This document shows, piece by piece, positions 21,617 to 32,445 of a DNA stretch of 64,000 nt. The stretch spans positions 44,419,813-44,483,812 of the forward strand of contig CM054063.1 in NCBI GenBank assembly GCA_028641055.1. The letters run 5' to 3'. Numbering within the stretch: the first letter of the stretch is position 1; each line of letters starts with the position of its first letter. Origin of the DNA: Alopecurus myosuroides (taxonomy: Eukaryota; Streptophyta; Magnoliopsida; Poales; Poaceae). Under the pieces are notes generated by a model that worked only from the letters and a program-made list of their open reading frames with translations, made no database searches and was not told the DNA's origin. Both the position numbers and the translations under genes were made by a program.

Positions 21617-24062
21617 GGGCATCTCCAGTCGTTCGCCCCCCCCAGGTTTCAGATCGGCGCTTTTTAGCGATAGCGCCGGCCCGCACCAAAACCTGGGGGA
21701 GGGGGACGATTTCACCAGCCGTTTAGGCGGCCCAGAAAAGAAAGCACCGATATCATTCGAAAGTTCATCTTCCCGCCCCAAAAAAGAGAGCCCTAGTTTG
21801 GCGATCGGCAGCCATGGTTTCGGGCGATCATATTACAAAAAACGCCACAGGTGGGCGATCAAATATAGTCCAGATCGAATCACACAGAAGGGCGCGCGCG
21901 GCGTGGGCGAACGTAGGCGATCAGGCGGACGCGTCGGCCGGCGTCGGAGCAGGCGGCGAGCTCGGCGCATCGTCCAGGTCGATGATGGCGTCGGTGTGGT
22001 CAGCTGGCGCGGCATCCTTGTCGACGGCGGGCGCGTCATTCTCCAGGTCGACGACGGGCTGGACATCCTTGTCGGCAGCGGTCGCGGCATCCTCCTGGTA
22101 GGCGTGCGGGCTTGTCGGCGCGGTGGTGTAGCTCGCACCCCGGACGATGTCGGGGCCGGGGCGTGCTAATGTCGGTCAGGATGAGGTTGCATTGCGCCAG
22201 AAACCAAGCTCTCACCTCGGGGGTCATCGCGGCGGGGTCGCCGCCCGTGAGGAAGGCGAGGTCGTTGTTCCTTTTCTTCGCCGCGGTGCCAGTTCGGAGG
22301 AGGTCGATCTTGACCTGCGAGTTGGCCATGAGCGCCGCCCATCGCTGTTTGGAGACCTCCTCCCTCTTGCCGGCCTGGACCTGGGCGTCGGCGATGCAGG
22401 TCTCGATGGAGGCCTGGAGCTTTGCCGCTGCGGGCGCGCCGTCCCTAGCCAGCTTGGCTTTCTTGTGACCCATCGGCGGACGCCCTTCGGACGCGCACGC
22501 AACCACCGCGTCGGGAACGTACTCCTTGCCCTTGCCGATCGACCGCCGCACCTCCGCCCACTTCTCGCAGTTCTCGATGAGGACGAAGACGTGGAGGAAC
22601 TTGAAGTCGGAGCCTTCGTCGTTCTTGTACGCCTCGAGCATCCGGACGATCTCCATCTCGCGGTTGGCGCCGCTCTGCGGCCTCGCCGAGATCTCCTCCT
22701 GGATGCCGTGCCACTTGTTGCACGACGCCTGGATGTTGGCCCAATGGTTCGCCATGGCCTTCTGGCCGCGGTCAGCGACGCATGGGGCGTAGTAGGGATC
22801 AATCATGCGGCGCTCGTCGTACGCCATCTTCACCCGCTTCCAGTAGTTGTCGACGTGCTGGTTCGCGCCGACGATCGGGTCCATGCTCACCGTCTTCCAC
22901 GCCTCGGCGAGGAGAGCGTCCTCCCTGTTCAGCCACTTGATGCGAGGCTCGGCGGGGTGCAGGGGCACCTTGGGTTCCTTGCCGGGACGGCCAGGACCAC
23001 GGCGTTTCCGACCTTCGCCGGCCGGATCTGTCCCATCGGGCACCACGGGCGTCTCGTCCACGTCGTCGTCTTCGCCCTGCTCCTCCGTCGCCTGCGTGCC
23101 GGAGCCACCTTCGTCGTAGTCGCCACCGCCCTGCGTGAAGAACTCCCCGCTGTTCTCGAGGAAGCCCGGGCTCGCCGCCGCTGCCATCGAGCCGGACGCG
23201 ATGATCTCCTCCATGTAGCTGTCCTGGGACTGAAGTCCGGCGAGAATAGCACGGAGGTGGGATGGGGAAGCTGCGTAGCCCGGCGCGGCACCATACATCA
23301 TCGGCGCGTGGTAGGGGAAGGTGAGGTTGGGGTTGAAACCTCCCAGGGAATCGCCTTCGACGAACCACGCTGGCGGTGGGTGCGGTGACATGCGGGGCGA
23401 AGGCGACGACGACTGCTTCCAGCCGGCGAACCGAGGGCCGAGAGTGCTCTTCTTCTTGGCGAGCGGCGCCGCGGCCGGCGTAGGCGGCTCGTCCGGCGCG
23501 GCCTCCTCCTCCTCGTCCTCCAGGTCGTCTTCCTCGACGGTGGCCTGCTCCTCCGCCTGCAGCTGCGCCATCAGCTGCCTCTGCCGCTACGCCGCCTCCC
23601 TCCCCCGGCGCTTGATGTTGGCCGTTTCCAGGCGCGACCTCTCGGCGATCCACTCCTTGTTCGACATGCCGGGTGGCCGCTCCTGCGGTGCTCTTGGTTT
23701 GCGTGGTTTCTTGGCCGCGGGAATGGAAACGGCCGTGGCGGCGGCGCGGGGACCTGTAAATCGGGCGGGAGCCATCGCGCGTAGATCTCGGGTGCGGGGG
23801 GAAATGGCGGGAATGGACCGGGGGGAGAGGTACATGTGGAGGGAAAGTTGGGGGGAAGCGCCGAAAAATGGAGGGAAATCGTCTTCCGTCGCCGACAGGC
23901 GTGGCCCATGCGTGCATTTCGCCAAGCCGAACCCAGCGCGCTGGGTTCGGCCTGGGTTCGGCGGCGGCCAAACGGCGCGAAAAACGGCGGAAAGCGGCGC
24001 TAAATCGATTCCTGGTGGGGCGACTGGTGCGAAACGGCGCCAAAAACGCCGCTTGGGGGGCC
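21617..24062 (-). mobile_element. PIF/Harbinger-type element with only the MYB/NAM-like ORF, right end truncated
   Basis: The left end is GGGCATCTCCAGTCGTTCGCCCCCC preceded by TAA (21614-21616), the usual 3-bp Harbinger target. The right end breaks off after GCCGCTTGGGGGGCC, where about 15-20 bp of terminal repeat ending in GGAGATGCCC should follow. The only gene is the minus-strand ORF at about 22036-23775. There is no transposase, so mobility would have depended on a partner such as the element at 33341. Confidence 0.75.
22036..23775 (-). pseudogene. Harbinger ORF1-type MYB/SANT (NAM-associated) protein, nearly intact
   Basis: ATG at 23775 (MAPARFTGPR). Residues 1-60 are basic with MSNKEWIAER; an in-frame TAG follows at about 23587. 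The next 511 codons are open: acidic and Pro-rich stretch, AT-hook-like KRRGPGRPGKEPK, then IKWLNREDALLAEAWKTVS, NYWKRVKMAYDERR, KAMANHWANIQASCNKWHG, a MYB/SANT-like trihelix, and a NAM-associated C-terminus (KKAKLARDGAPAA, WAALMANSQVKIDLL). A frameshift near 22170 alters the last part. In PIF/Harbinger systems this protein is needed alongside the transposase for nuclear entry or DNA binding. Inference rests on these motifs only. Confidence 0.75.
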
Positions 24063-24807
24063 CTAATAAATTAACCTCCATTTCGCAACACAAATGCATC
24101 GTACCTTCCAATTCTAGTACTCACTTTCATCCAACGGGGACACAGTAAAGACCAACACGATCAAGAAAATCAATTGAGTCAACTCAAGAACAAGGAATGA
24201 AAAGATACTGGAGAGAGAGTTTTGCACATGTCAACCAATAGGGGTAGTAGCGGGCCTTCCGCATGGAGGGTCGCACCAAGATTGATCTGGCTGCAATAGC
24301 TTTCAAGCAGGCTACGCACCGAGAGTCGCTCACGAAGTGCCGCAGGCGGTGGCGTTGGCGATTCTACGGATCAAGCCTCGTGGATGAGTACCAGAATGCG
24401 AACTGCCGTTGCATTGGCCTGATCGAGAACATCCGCCGCCGGCGGTCCATTTCCATCCTGCTGTTGAAGCTACACCACGACATCAAGTGGGCACATGGTG
24501 GCCACCTATCAGGGGCTTCACGTGCAGGCTTTTGATTTCCAATGGACATGGGAAGAGAACCTTTGGTGATTGCGCGATGGAGGACTTCTTGGAAGGCTTG
24601 GTGATCGGGGGTCTCAGACATGGTAGTTCCTTTTTACCCGGGATTTGGGTGGATTTTGTGGTACGGTTTAGGATACCTAATTATGATTATTATTGCCATG
24701 GGTTGTAATTAGGAGAGCAGATAACACAAATCATTCGATAAACATGGAGGGTGGGTTGGAAAATTCAGAATGGAAATGGACCGATGGAGTGTATTACAAA
24801 ATCAAAT
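24063..24807. other. Unassigned region between Harbinger element and CACTA-4 gene
   Basis: Reads through several short frames (for example 24364-24621 minus, 24263-24535 plus) with no domain I recognise. It may be the 3' part of CACTA-4 or a captured gene fragment. No CACTA terminus is visible here, so the left end of CACTA-4 is missing or was displaced. Confidence 0.4.
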
Positions 24808-27800
24808 TCAGAACCAACCGGCGCTATAGTACTCTCCATCTACGTTTAGGACCTTTGCATCTAAGAAGCCCGCAATTCCTCCTGAATTGCTCGTATGCGG
24901 TCCCTTGGTAGAAGACCGTCCCGAAGCCGTTACATATATATGAAACTAAGTAACTAAAATAGATGGTAATAAGAAGAATTGACGACTAACGTACATGAAG
25001 TTGCTTTAAATTTCTGCCCTTGGGACATGTCGTCTGATGAATGAACTCGCAAACGTAGCATCCACACAAGTGATTCCCGTCTCCTTGTTGCAAGCACTTT
25101 ACGAGAACATGGTTTCAATCAAAATAATAATCAACCAGCTATGATAATGGTATCGACACTAGAATCAAGGAGATGCGCGCAGATCTAGATAGTACTTACT
25201 TGCACAACATCAAATGTAAGCTCTGGTTTCCATTCACCGGGAGACTTCTTTATGAACCTCTTCTAAACGGTACCCGAGAAAGAAAAAGAATAAAAAGAGT
25301 TAGTAATTACTTGATATCCGAAAATGAAACAAAATAGTCGATATAGTGCCATATATAAATACTGAAATTAATAAAGATTGAAATTACTGCTGGATCATTT
25401 CCTGCATGTCAGCCCACGTCGCTAGGGGTTTACGTTTTGGGTCCATTACCATTACTTTTCCGTGGAAGCTGCGCACGTAGTACTCATCAATTATACAGTG
25501 AACATCGAGTAAGGAAAACAGAATGTTTACAACAGAGTAACACTAACCCGAAGTTGTAAGGAAATAGTATTTCCCGTCGGTGTTGGTGAAACATTATTGC
25601 TCTCAGAATATTATTTTCTGTATCCTTGGCAGATAGCTCAAGAGTCTTTTCATTAACAAAATTTGGATCAATGAACCCAATATCATAGATTCCACCTCTT
25701 TTGCATTCGAGAATCTTCATTCTGCAATTATAATATATGAGTGTACTATATATATGCAAATGAACGAGGTGAGCTAGAGAAATAAGTACTTACAGACAAT
25801 AGGCACTAAGGACAGCTTTGTCGAGGGCCTGCTGCTGGTATAACTGAAACAATTCGTCAAATTGAATCATAACCATTCCATTTCCATACCCATAGTGCTC
25901 GTCCTTAACGCTGAGACATATCCAGTCCATAGATTGCTCAACGGCTTCCATATACCAACTATGCACTCTTCGCATTTTCGTTGGTAGATCCTTTATCTCC
26001 TCGGGTTTGACGAGAGGTTTCCCGTACTGGTATTTGTACGTACATTCAACTTCGGGGAAGTAGTCTAATGTTTGCATATACTCAGCAATGGACAAAGCCG
26101 CATCAGCTGCCTTGTCTGCGTACAATGTTATAAACTCCGGATCAATTTGCTCGTCAGCAATATTAGTGCTCGGCCCCACCTGGGTATTGGAAATCACTTT
26201 GAGCGGGGACGTGGATTGTTTTTTCTGCTCTCCGAGCTGAGCAACTGATTTTCCCCTTTTCCCTCTTGCGCTACTACTTTTCGTCGACCGCACCATTTCC
26301 TGGTGTGACTTCAGAATAGAGCGGTCATAGTCAGATGACAGACTCGGCTCGGGTTGATGAAGAGTCTTCACCATTTTCCAAGCTCGTTCTATCTCTTCTT
26401 CGGTCTCGAGGAAATCTACCTTTTTCTTCTCCTTCCGCTTTGATTTCCACGCCTCGTAATCGTCCTTTGCGATTTGCAGGGTTTCCTCGGGAGTATAGTC
26501 GTAAGGTAACTTGGGTACCTCCTTTGGTACCTTCAGGAGGGGTGACCGTTGACGTTTCGGTGATATTTTACGTTTCGGCAGAAACTTAGTGGGCGGAGAA
26601 GGCTGACGCGGCGGCGTAGGCGACCGTGGTGGAGAAGGCTGACACGGCGGCGTAGGCGACCGCGCTGGAGACGTGCACGGCGTAGGCGACCGCGCCGGAG
26701 ACGGCATGCATAGCAAAGACGACCGCGCTGGAGACTTCTGCGCTGGAGAATGGCGAGGATTCAATGGCTTTGCCGTCTGATTTGGGAGCACAATGCATTG
26801 CTTTAGCCATAGAACGGTCAAGTTCTTGGCTTCTCCGAGTTCAGTAAACTCTTCGTCTTCACCTTCAGGGAAATCAAGCTTTACCCGCTCGAATCCGTTG
26901 ACAACTTCATCGACCCCAACAACAGCGTAGCCCTGTGGAACCGGAAGACTATGGTGAGTTGGTTCGTTGCCAATTGGTAAGACATAGCCGGCCGCCGCCT
27001 TGTGGTTATATTGACGACCTTCACGTGGAGCTCACAGGTTGTCATCTCCGTGATATCATCCACCGGGTGAATCATCGGCGGTGCATCATCACCCGGTAGC
27101 TGCGTGGACGCAACGCTGCTTTTGTGATGAGAATGTGCGGCGTCGGTAGCCTCGACTTCAACTTCTACCATGTGTGATGCGCCGGTAGACACTATCTGCT
27201 GGCTAAGTGTGTTAATTTGGTCCTGCTGCTTCTTTGCTACATCCTGCGTCACCTTTATCTGTTCTTTAAGTTTACACCTCCAGTTTGCCTGATTCTCTGC
27301 TTCAGCTGCCTCCGCGTCCTTTTTACGTTGACGGCTTCTATCGGGGTATAACTTTTTGGTGGAGTCGAACCCAATACTCCACGGAGGAGTGCCTTTTGTG
27401 CCTCGTGTACGCCCTCCGTGTTCCTTATTCCCGAGGGCGCATGTGAGCTCGTCGTTCTCTCTATCTGGCACGAACTTCCCCTCTTTAACGTCCTTTATTG
27501 CGGTTCTCAGACTTTCTATGGGTAGAGGACTCTCTGTATGCCTTAGGTTATAGATTGCATTTCCTTCGGTGTCCAACGTGCCGCCATGCCCGTAGAACCA
27601 TGACCTTGTCCGCTCGACCCACAAGAACGGCTCGGGAGTGATCCCCAGCTGATGCAGGTCGTTCTCCCATTGCTCCCACTTGGGACTGGAACCCTTGTAG
27701 CCACCTTGCCCCATAACATGGTGATATACCTTTTTGGCAGCGTTTTTCTCATTTGTTTTTGTCCTTTCCAGTGCATTCTCTCACAGCTTGTACTTCACGA

Positions 27801-28608
27801 AATCTACCCATATGGGTTTTATTTTCTCATACCCTTGAGTGAAATCTGGAGTCTTGTTCTTCTTAACATAGTCAAGGTTCAATCTTTTCTTCCCGTTTTT
27901 GAATTGCTCGGCCATCTTTTTCAGGGTCCACGCCTTGACCTTTTCCCGTATCTCATTTTTCATTTTAGTAACATCGGCCTCATTCACAGCCGCTTCATTC
28001 TCGTCCACCTCCGGCAAGGGTAAGTTGAAATTAGCCAAAATCTTCGAGAAAAGATGATCTTTGGCTATTTTGCTGACATATGAAATTCCTTGTTTCCGCG
28101 GATCTTTTGGCTTATTCCACTCATGAACAGTGATCGGGATGTGATCCCTAACTAGCACTCCGCATTGCTTCACAAATTTTTGGGCAACATCAGCGGGAAG
28201 CTCGGGTGCGCCGTCTGCTGCGATCGTGTCGATCCTATATCTTTCTGTATCTTTCAACTTCTTTGCTGCGCCTCGTTTAGTCTTTTTTCCGGTTGATATG
28301 CTTGAACCGGATGGCTAAAAATATAAAGACTGTTAATACATGTATATAGACAACGGATGCTTCATTAATTAACATATCTATATATGCACCTCGGAGCCGG
28401 TGTTTGTAATTTGTACGGCTCTACCGGAGCCGTCGGCTGCTCCCATATCGGAGCCGTCGGCTTCTCCCTCACCGGAGTCGTCTCCCATGGTGAGCTCCGG
28501 ATCTCCCTCACCGGAGTTGTTCATCCACTGGCTCACATCGGTCTCTACGTCGGGCCCGCGGATGAAACCCTCGAGAAAATTTTCGGCATCTTCGTCTCTT
28601 GGCTCCAT
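24808..28608 (-). pseudogene. CACTA ORF2: Transposase_24-like / DUF8039 / Ulp1-like protease gene (broken)
   Basis: Exon 1: ATG 28608 (MEPRDEDAEN) to a GT at about 28389. Exon 2 from 28314 has a Ptta/En/Spm-type region (IPITVHEWNKPKD, FVKYKL, then VMGQGGYKGSSPKWE) with an in-frame TGA at 27781 and a frameshift near 27000. A Pro-repeat region (SPTPPRQPSPP) follows, then coil-rich sequence to 25790. Later exons are visible as CKRGGIYDIGFIDPNFVNEK (25720), FHGKVMVMDP (25460), KKSPGEWKPELTFDVVQ (25260), and NHLCGCYVCEFIH (25060), where the Cys resembles the nucleophile of C48/Ulp1 peptidases. It ends YYSAGWF (stop 24808-24810) with a frameshift just before. This second protein is typical of grass CACTA elements; its role is unclear. 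Confidence 0.7.
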
Positions 28609-28639
28609 ACTATACAAAAAGAGTAACAAGATATTTCAG

Positions 28640-29050
28640 ATCCATTTCATGAAAATTGCTTATAGATAATAACTAATGATCAGTTATTTTCATCAAAATT
28701 GCTTATAGATAATACACAAAAGAGCAACATATTCATGAAATATTTAAACGTATGATAATACGCATCCATTGATAAGGAACCCTCATAGGGTCATAGCTCA
28801 CATGGATTTCTATATATTTCTAACATTCCTAACATTTCTAGCATTCTTAAATTTCTAACACCAACTTACTTAAATTTTCTAACATTCATAACATTTCTAA
28901 CATTCTTAAATTTCCTAACATTTCTAGCATTTCCTATGTCAACTCTAAACAAATCTAAAATTCCTAAGTCTAATCTAAAATTACCAACATTCATAACTAA
29001 TGATTCTAACCTTTCTAACACTAATAAATAACTAAAAACAAAAACAGTAA
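28640..29050. repeat. AT-rich low-complexity CACTA-4 spacer
   Basis: Repeated TTTCTAACATT / CTAACATTTCTAGCATT units. No gene. Confidence 0.6.
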
Positions 29051-29837
29051 TTAAGTAAAAAAAAGGAAAAAAAGGCCCCCGGTTAGGATAAGATGGAGGC
29101 AGGCCTTACCTCCTCTCGGGTGGCAGCCGGCGCGGGGCAGTGCAGGCCGGCGCGACGGGATCGAGGGCGGGGCGCGCGGGGCCTGCTGCGGCGCGGCAGG
29201 TTTGAGGGAGGCTTCTCGCGGGCTGGCGGCGGCGCGGGGCAGTGGAGGCCGGCGCGACGGGGATCGAGGGCGGCGGCGCGACGGGATCGAGGGCGGCTTC
29301 TCGCGGGCTGGCGGCGGCGTGATGGGATCGAGGGCGGCCCTCGCGGGCCGGAGGGCGGCGCGGCGGAGGAGTGCGGCGACGGGGTAGGGGGCGGCATGGG
29401 GGGCAGTGCGGCGACGAAAAAATTGGGCAGCCTGGCGGCGTCGGTTCGTCCCCGCGCGCGGTCTGGAATTGGGGAGGGAGGGTGACGTGTATATATTCAG
29501 GGTCATCCGTCCCGGTTGGTGGCAACAACCGGGACGAAAAGACGCTTCCGTCCCGGCTGGTCGCACGGGCCGGGAGCAGAAGTATTTTTGGGCCGGGAGC
29601 GCCAAAAGTTTTAGCGCCAAAATTTGAATATTGTTTGAATATACACAAGAATAACTCCCATATACTTTGAAATTTGAAAAAAAAATCAACATGAAAATTG
29701 CTTGAATTTGCATAACTAATTTAAATCCGTTTTCTGTTTACCTAAATAATTATTCTAACTATTCAAACTATTTTACTATTTGCATTTAATTTAACTATAA
29801 ATATCTTATATTGTTTTAAAATTAGTAACAAAACAAT
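29051..29837. other. GC-rich block and shared AT-rich module of CACTA-4
   Basis: 29051-29480 is GC-rich with GCGCGACGGGATCGAGGGCGG repeated; ORFs in it are compositional. 29500-29600 has paired CCGTCCCGG units that can form a hairpin. 29600-29837 matches the AGCGCCAAAATTTGAA module of CACTA-1 (5540-5760). No gene identified. Confidence 0.55.
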
Positions 29838-30455
29838 CGGTATCGCCATCATACTACCCGACCGTGGCTATTGAGTGCATATATATATGCATATAAAAAG
29901 AACGGTCGGACGTATGATGGCGAATCCGGATGATTTGTATTCGATCGATGAACTGAATGATGTATCAAACCTTAAAAGGGGTGATGTAGAATAAAACAAT
30001 CGGTATCACCATCATACTCCCCGACCGTGGCTATTGAGTGCATATATATATGCATATCAAAAGAACGGTCGGACGTATGATGGCGAATCCGGATGATTTG
30101 TATTCGGTCGATGAACTGAATAATGTATAAAACCTTAAAAGGGGTGATGTAGAACAAAACAATCGGTATCGCCATCATACTCCCCGACCGTGGCTATTGA
30201 GTGCATATATATATGCATATCAAAACAACGGTCGGACGTATGATGGCGAATCCGGATGATTTGTATTCGGTCGATGAACTGAATGATGTATCAAACCTTA
30301 AAAGGGGTGATGTAGAACAAAACAATCGGTATCGACATCATACTCCCCGACCGTGTCTATTGAGTGCATATATATGCATATCAAAAGAACGGTCAGACGT
30401 ATGATGGCGAATCCGGATGTTTTGTATTTGGTCGATGAACTGACCGGTGTATGAA
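29838..30455. repeat. 163-bp tandem repeat with hairpin arms, about four copies
   Basis: Copies begin CGGTATC at 29838, 30001, 30164 and 30327, spaced exactly 163 bp. Each holds GCCATCATACTCCCCGACCG and, about 40 bp on, CGGTCGGACGTATGATGGC, an imperfect inverted pair around GCATATATATATGC. Units also share an open plus-strand phrase (VDELNDVSNLKRGDV), but no continuous protein. Confidence 0.85.
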
Positions 30456-30489
30456 GGTGGGCTATATATAGGGTCCTCTGGCTCACAAA

Positions 30490-30665
30490 GTGTTGTGCTA
30501 GGGTTTTGATCCAACGGTTAAGAAACACCCTGATCTAACGGCTCACAACCTCTTGAAAGAAACACACCGTACCCCTGATCGAACGGCTCACAACAGCTCG
30601 AAAGAAACACACCCCGGACCCAACGACTCACAAGCGCTTGAAAGAAACACACGATCCGTGTGATT
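30490..30665. repeat. Short tandem repeats upstream of CACTA-4 cargo gene
   Basis: AACGGCTCACAA...TTGAAAGAAACACAC recurs about four times with spacing near 45 bp, diverged. It lies 150-320 bp before the cargo ATG and may be part of its promoter. Confidence 0.6.
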
Positions 30666-30750
30666 CTATCTGATTGGTCCGAACGAAACCCTAACCATTT
30701 TGTCCCGGTTGGTAAAACAGACCGGGACTAAAGAGATATGTTTTCTTCTC

Positions 30751-30762
30751 ACTATATATATG
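30751..30762 (+). promoter_or_regulatory. TATA-like box of CACTA-4 cargo gene
   Basis: ACTATATATATG lies 53-64 bp upstream of ATG 30815, just after a CCCGGTTGG...CCGGGAC hairpin. Confidence 0.5.
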
Positions 30763-30814
30763 TATGCATTGCCACACCATTGGCATAAAACACATACAAA
30801 CTCACCACTCTCTC

Positions 30815-31360
30815 ATGGCTTCTACCGTAACCACTCTAACATTCATCCAGGCGGAGGCACTTTCCGTCTCGAACTACCCCTGCCCGCCCGGCTACAGCGT
30901 TCCCGCCGGTTGGATGCTGAGCGCCGGAGGAGTGCCGGTCCCTCCTCTTCCTCAAGGTGTGGCGCGTCGGGCGGCCATCACAAATCACTACTACCACGAG
31001 CTCACGCCGGAGCAGCGGAGGAATCCCAGTTGGAATCCTGACTACCGCCCTACTTGGGACGCCTTCTTCATTAATCGGCATCAGAGTGCGCTCGCCAGGT
31101 ACGAGGAGAATGGCCCGCCTCCTTCGAACTTCAACGAGGCCGGTCGTCGGCTGTGGTGGGACGGCAGACGGACACTTCAGAGCGTCATGAACTACATCAT
31201 GGCTGGCGATAACCCCCGCCTGCGCTACCCTCACGCCCAGTCCTGGAGTCGTGATCCTCCGAGGGAGTGCAGAGCACCGTCAGGCGATAGTGACGACGAC
31301 GGCGGCGACTACGACGACTATGAGTCGGAGTACTGTAGGCCAAGGCAGGAGTATGACTAG
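30815..31360 (+). CDS. CACTA cargo protein, P-x-GW-x-L/PVPP family, 181 aa
   Basis: Intact frame from ATG 30815 (MASTVTTLTF) to TAG 31358-31360. The core is PAGWMLSAGGVPVPPLP followed by an Arg/Tyr/Trp-rich segment (YYHELTPEQRRNP, TWDAFFINRH, RRLWWDGRRTLQSVMNYI) and an acidic tail (SDDDGGDYDDYESEY). It aligns by eye with the core of the cargo genes in CACTA-1, -2 and -3: PDGWNLNPQRIPVPPAP there, with the same spacing to a Leu-Pro-x-x-x-Arg segment and a Tyr-x-x-x-Trp. Function unknown. It runs opposite to the other CACTA-4 gene and has its own TATA-like box. It is the only undamaged member in the window. Confidence 0.65.
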   Translation: MASTVTTLTFIQAEALSVSNYPCPPGYSVPAGWMLSAGGVPVPPLPQGVARRAAITNHYYHELTPEQRRNPSWNPDYRPTWDAFFINRHQSALARYEENGPPPSNFNEAGRRLWWDGRRTLQSVMNYIMAGDNPRLRYPHAQSWSRDPPRECRAPSGDSDDDGGDYDDYESEYCRPRQEYD

Positions 31361-31581
31361 CAGATATCAGATCCACAGTCTTGCCATTATGTAGATCGAT
31401 CATGCATCTATGCTCTCCGTTTAGGTTTAGATCCACTCTTTCCATTATGTACTGCCTTTTTTTATCTATATATATATCCAAGATGCATGTTTGTGTGCAA
31501 TATGGGCGCGAGCGCCGGCGCAACAATATTTGTGAACACTTTTTCAACGCCTCGTGCGCATAGTAAAATAACACACACTAA

Positions 31582-31725
31582 GGGCATCTCCAGCCGTGTC
31601 GCCCCCCAGGGCCCAAAACGCCGCCGAGAAGATCCAGGCGGGGTTTTTGTTCCCGCGTTTTTCCGACGTGTCACTGTCGGAGCTGGCCCGTGTGGGATAC
31701 ACTAACTCCACCAATAAAAAAAAGG
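31582..31725 (+). mobile_element. Harbinger terminal fragment inside CACTA-4
   Basis: Starts GGGCATCTCCAGCCGTGTCGCCCCCC after TAA (31579-31581). The right side fades out before the CACTA subterminal repeats at 31730, and no second terminal repeat is seen. Non-coding. Confidence 0.6.
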
Positions 31726-31991
31726 GAAGGGGCATTGGTCCTGGTTAGTGGATTGAACCGGGACCAATGCCCGTGCGCGTGCCATGTGGCCTGCGACTAG
31801 GGATTGGTCCCGGTTCATGCCACGAACCGGGACCAATGTCTCCCCACGAACCGGGACCAATGCCCCCAGGCGATTTCTGTTGCCCCGGGCGCATGAACCG
31901 GGACCAATGCATAACATTTGTCCCGGATTTGGTTGCAACCGGGACAGGTGCCTCCTGGCCCCCTGGACGAAAGGGGTTGTTTCCACTAGTG
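31726..31991. repeat. CACTA-4 right terminal and subterminal repeats
   Basis: Alternating GGTCCCGGTTCATGCC / GGCACGAACCGGGACC units and the terminal GTTTCCACTAGTG, closely matching 9640-9909. Confidence 0.85.
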
Positions 31992-32445
31992 GTTGTAAAA
32001 TTTATGGAGGTGCTTCGTTAAAAGACAATCATTTTGCACAGAAAGTTTGACGATTCCGAGCACAACATAGAAGTCCCTGGATTCAAGTTGTGCTCGGCAC
32101 AATAGTCCTGAATAGATAATGTATTATTCTGACACATAGGACGATTTTGTATCAGATTTTTTTATTCAAGTGCTCCCTCCGTCCTAGAATAATTGTCGTC
32201 CCTTTCTCAAAAGATGGATGTATGTAGACATGTTTTACGAAGAGAGTAGTACAAACACTCTAATTTCCTGATTGTAACCGATATACATTTGAGTTTATGG
32301 CTACGGGTCGGCGTTTGTCGCAGCCACAAGCCTTTGCTCATATGCACTGTTGAGCAATGCCACCTATATTTTTGTTTCGGAATGGGTGCATGAGCTCTCG
32401 GACTCACAGGGAAAACTCGGAAATTGGACAGCTTCCTGCAGTTTA
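31992..32445 (-). pseudogene. Decayed 3' end of a cysteine-rich peptide gene, with a Stowaway fragment
   Basis: Minus-strand bases around 32350-32265 encode AKACGCDKRRPVAINSNVYR then LQSGN and a stop, clearly related to the tail of the intact peptide genes at 48922 and 63012 (KACGCVKRPLVPVNSSAYHL). A TAA/TGA-type stop precedes it and the upstream cysteines are not recognisable. The 3' flank (32100-32170) also matches the flank at 48850-48910. A truncated Stowaway beginning CTCCCTCCGTCC (32173 to about 32250) interrupts it. This is a third, older paralogue. Confidence 0.65.

Larger units (their letters stand above)
24808..31991 (-). mobile_element. CACTA-4, CACTA element with only its right (5') terminus visible
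   Basis: The right end TTTCCACTAGTG stops at 31991, preceded by about 260 bp of subterminal GGTCCCGG repeats matching the right end of CACTA-1. Inside are a plus-strand cargo gene (30815-31360), a 163-bp tandem repeat, and a minus-strand multi-exon ORF2 gene. There is no Tnp2 transposase. The base following is GTT (31992-31994), but I find no matching left end. A Harbinger fragment (31582 to about 31725) has landed between the cargo gene and the terminal repeats. The left limit given is just the ORF2 stop codon. Confidence 0.7.

Noticed and set aside
22147..23388. 413-codon plus-strand ORF across the Harbinger element
   Set aside because: It is antisense to the MYB/NAM-like protein, which has recognisable motifs; the plus-strand frame has Leu/Val/Arg-rich shadow composition.
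24263..24708. Host gene fragment between Harbinger and CACTA-4
   Set aside because: Three overlapping short frames, none with a convincing domain or conservation evidence.
29051..29713. Pro/Arg-rich 220-codon minus-strand ORF in CACTA-4
   Set aside because: Repetitive GC-rich DNA, no conserved motif, no ATG in a sensible position relative to the ORF2 gene.
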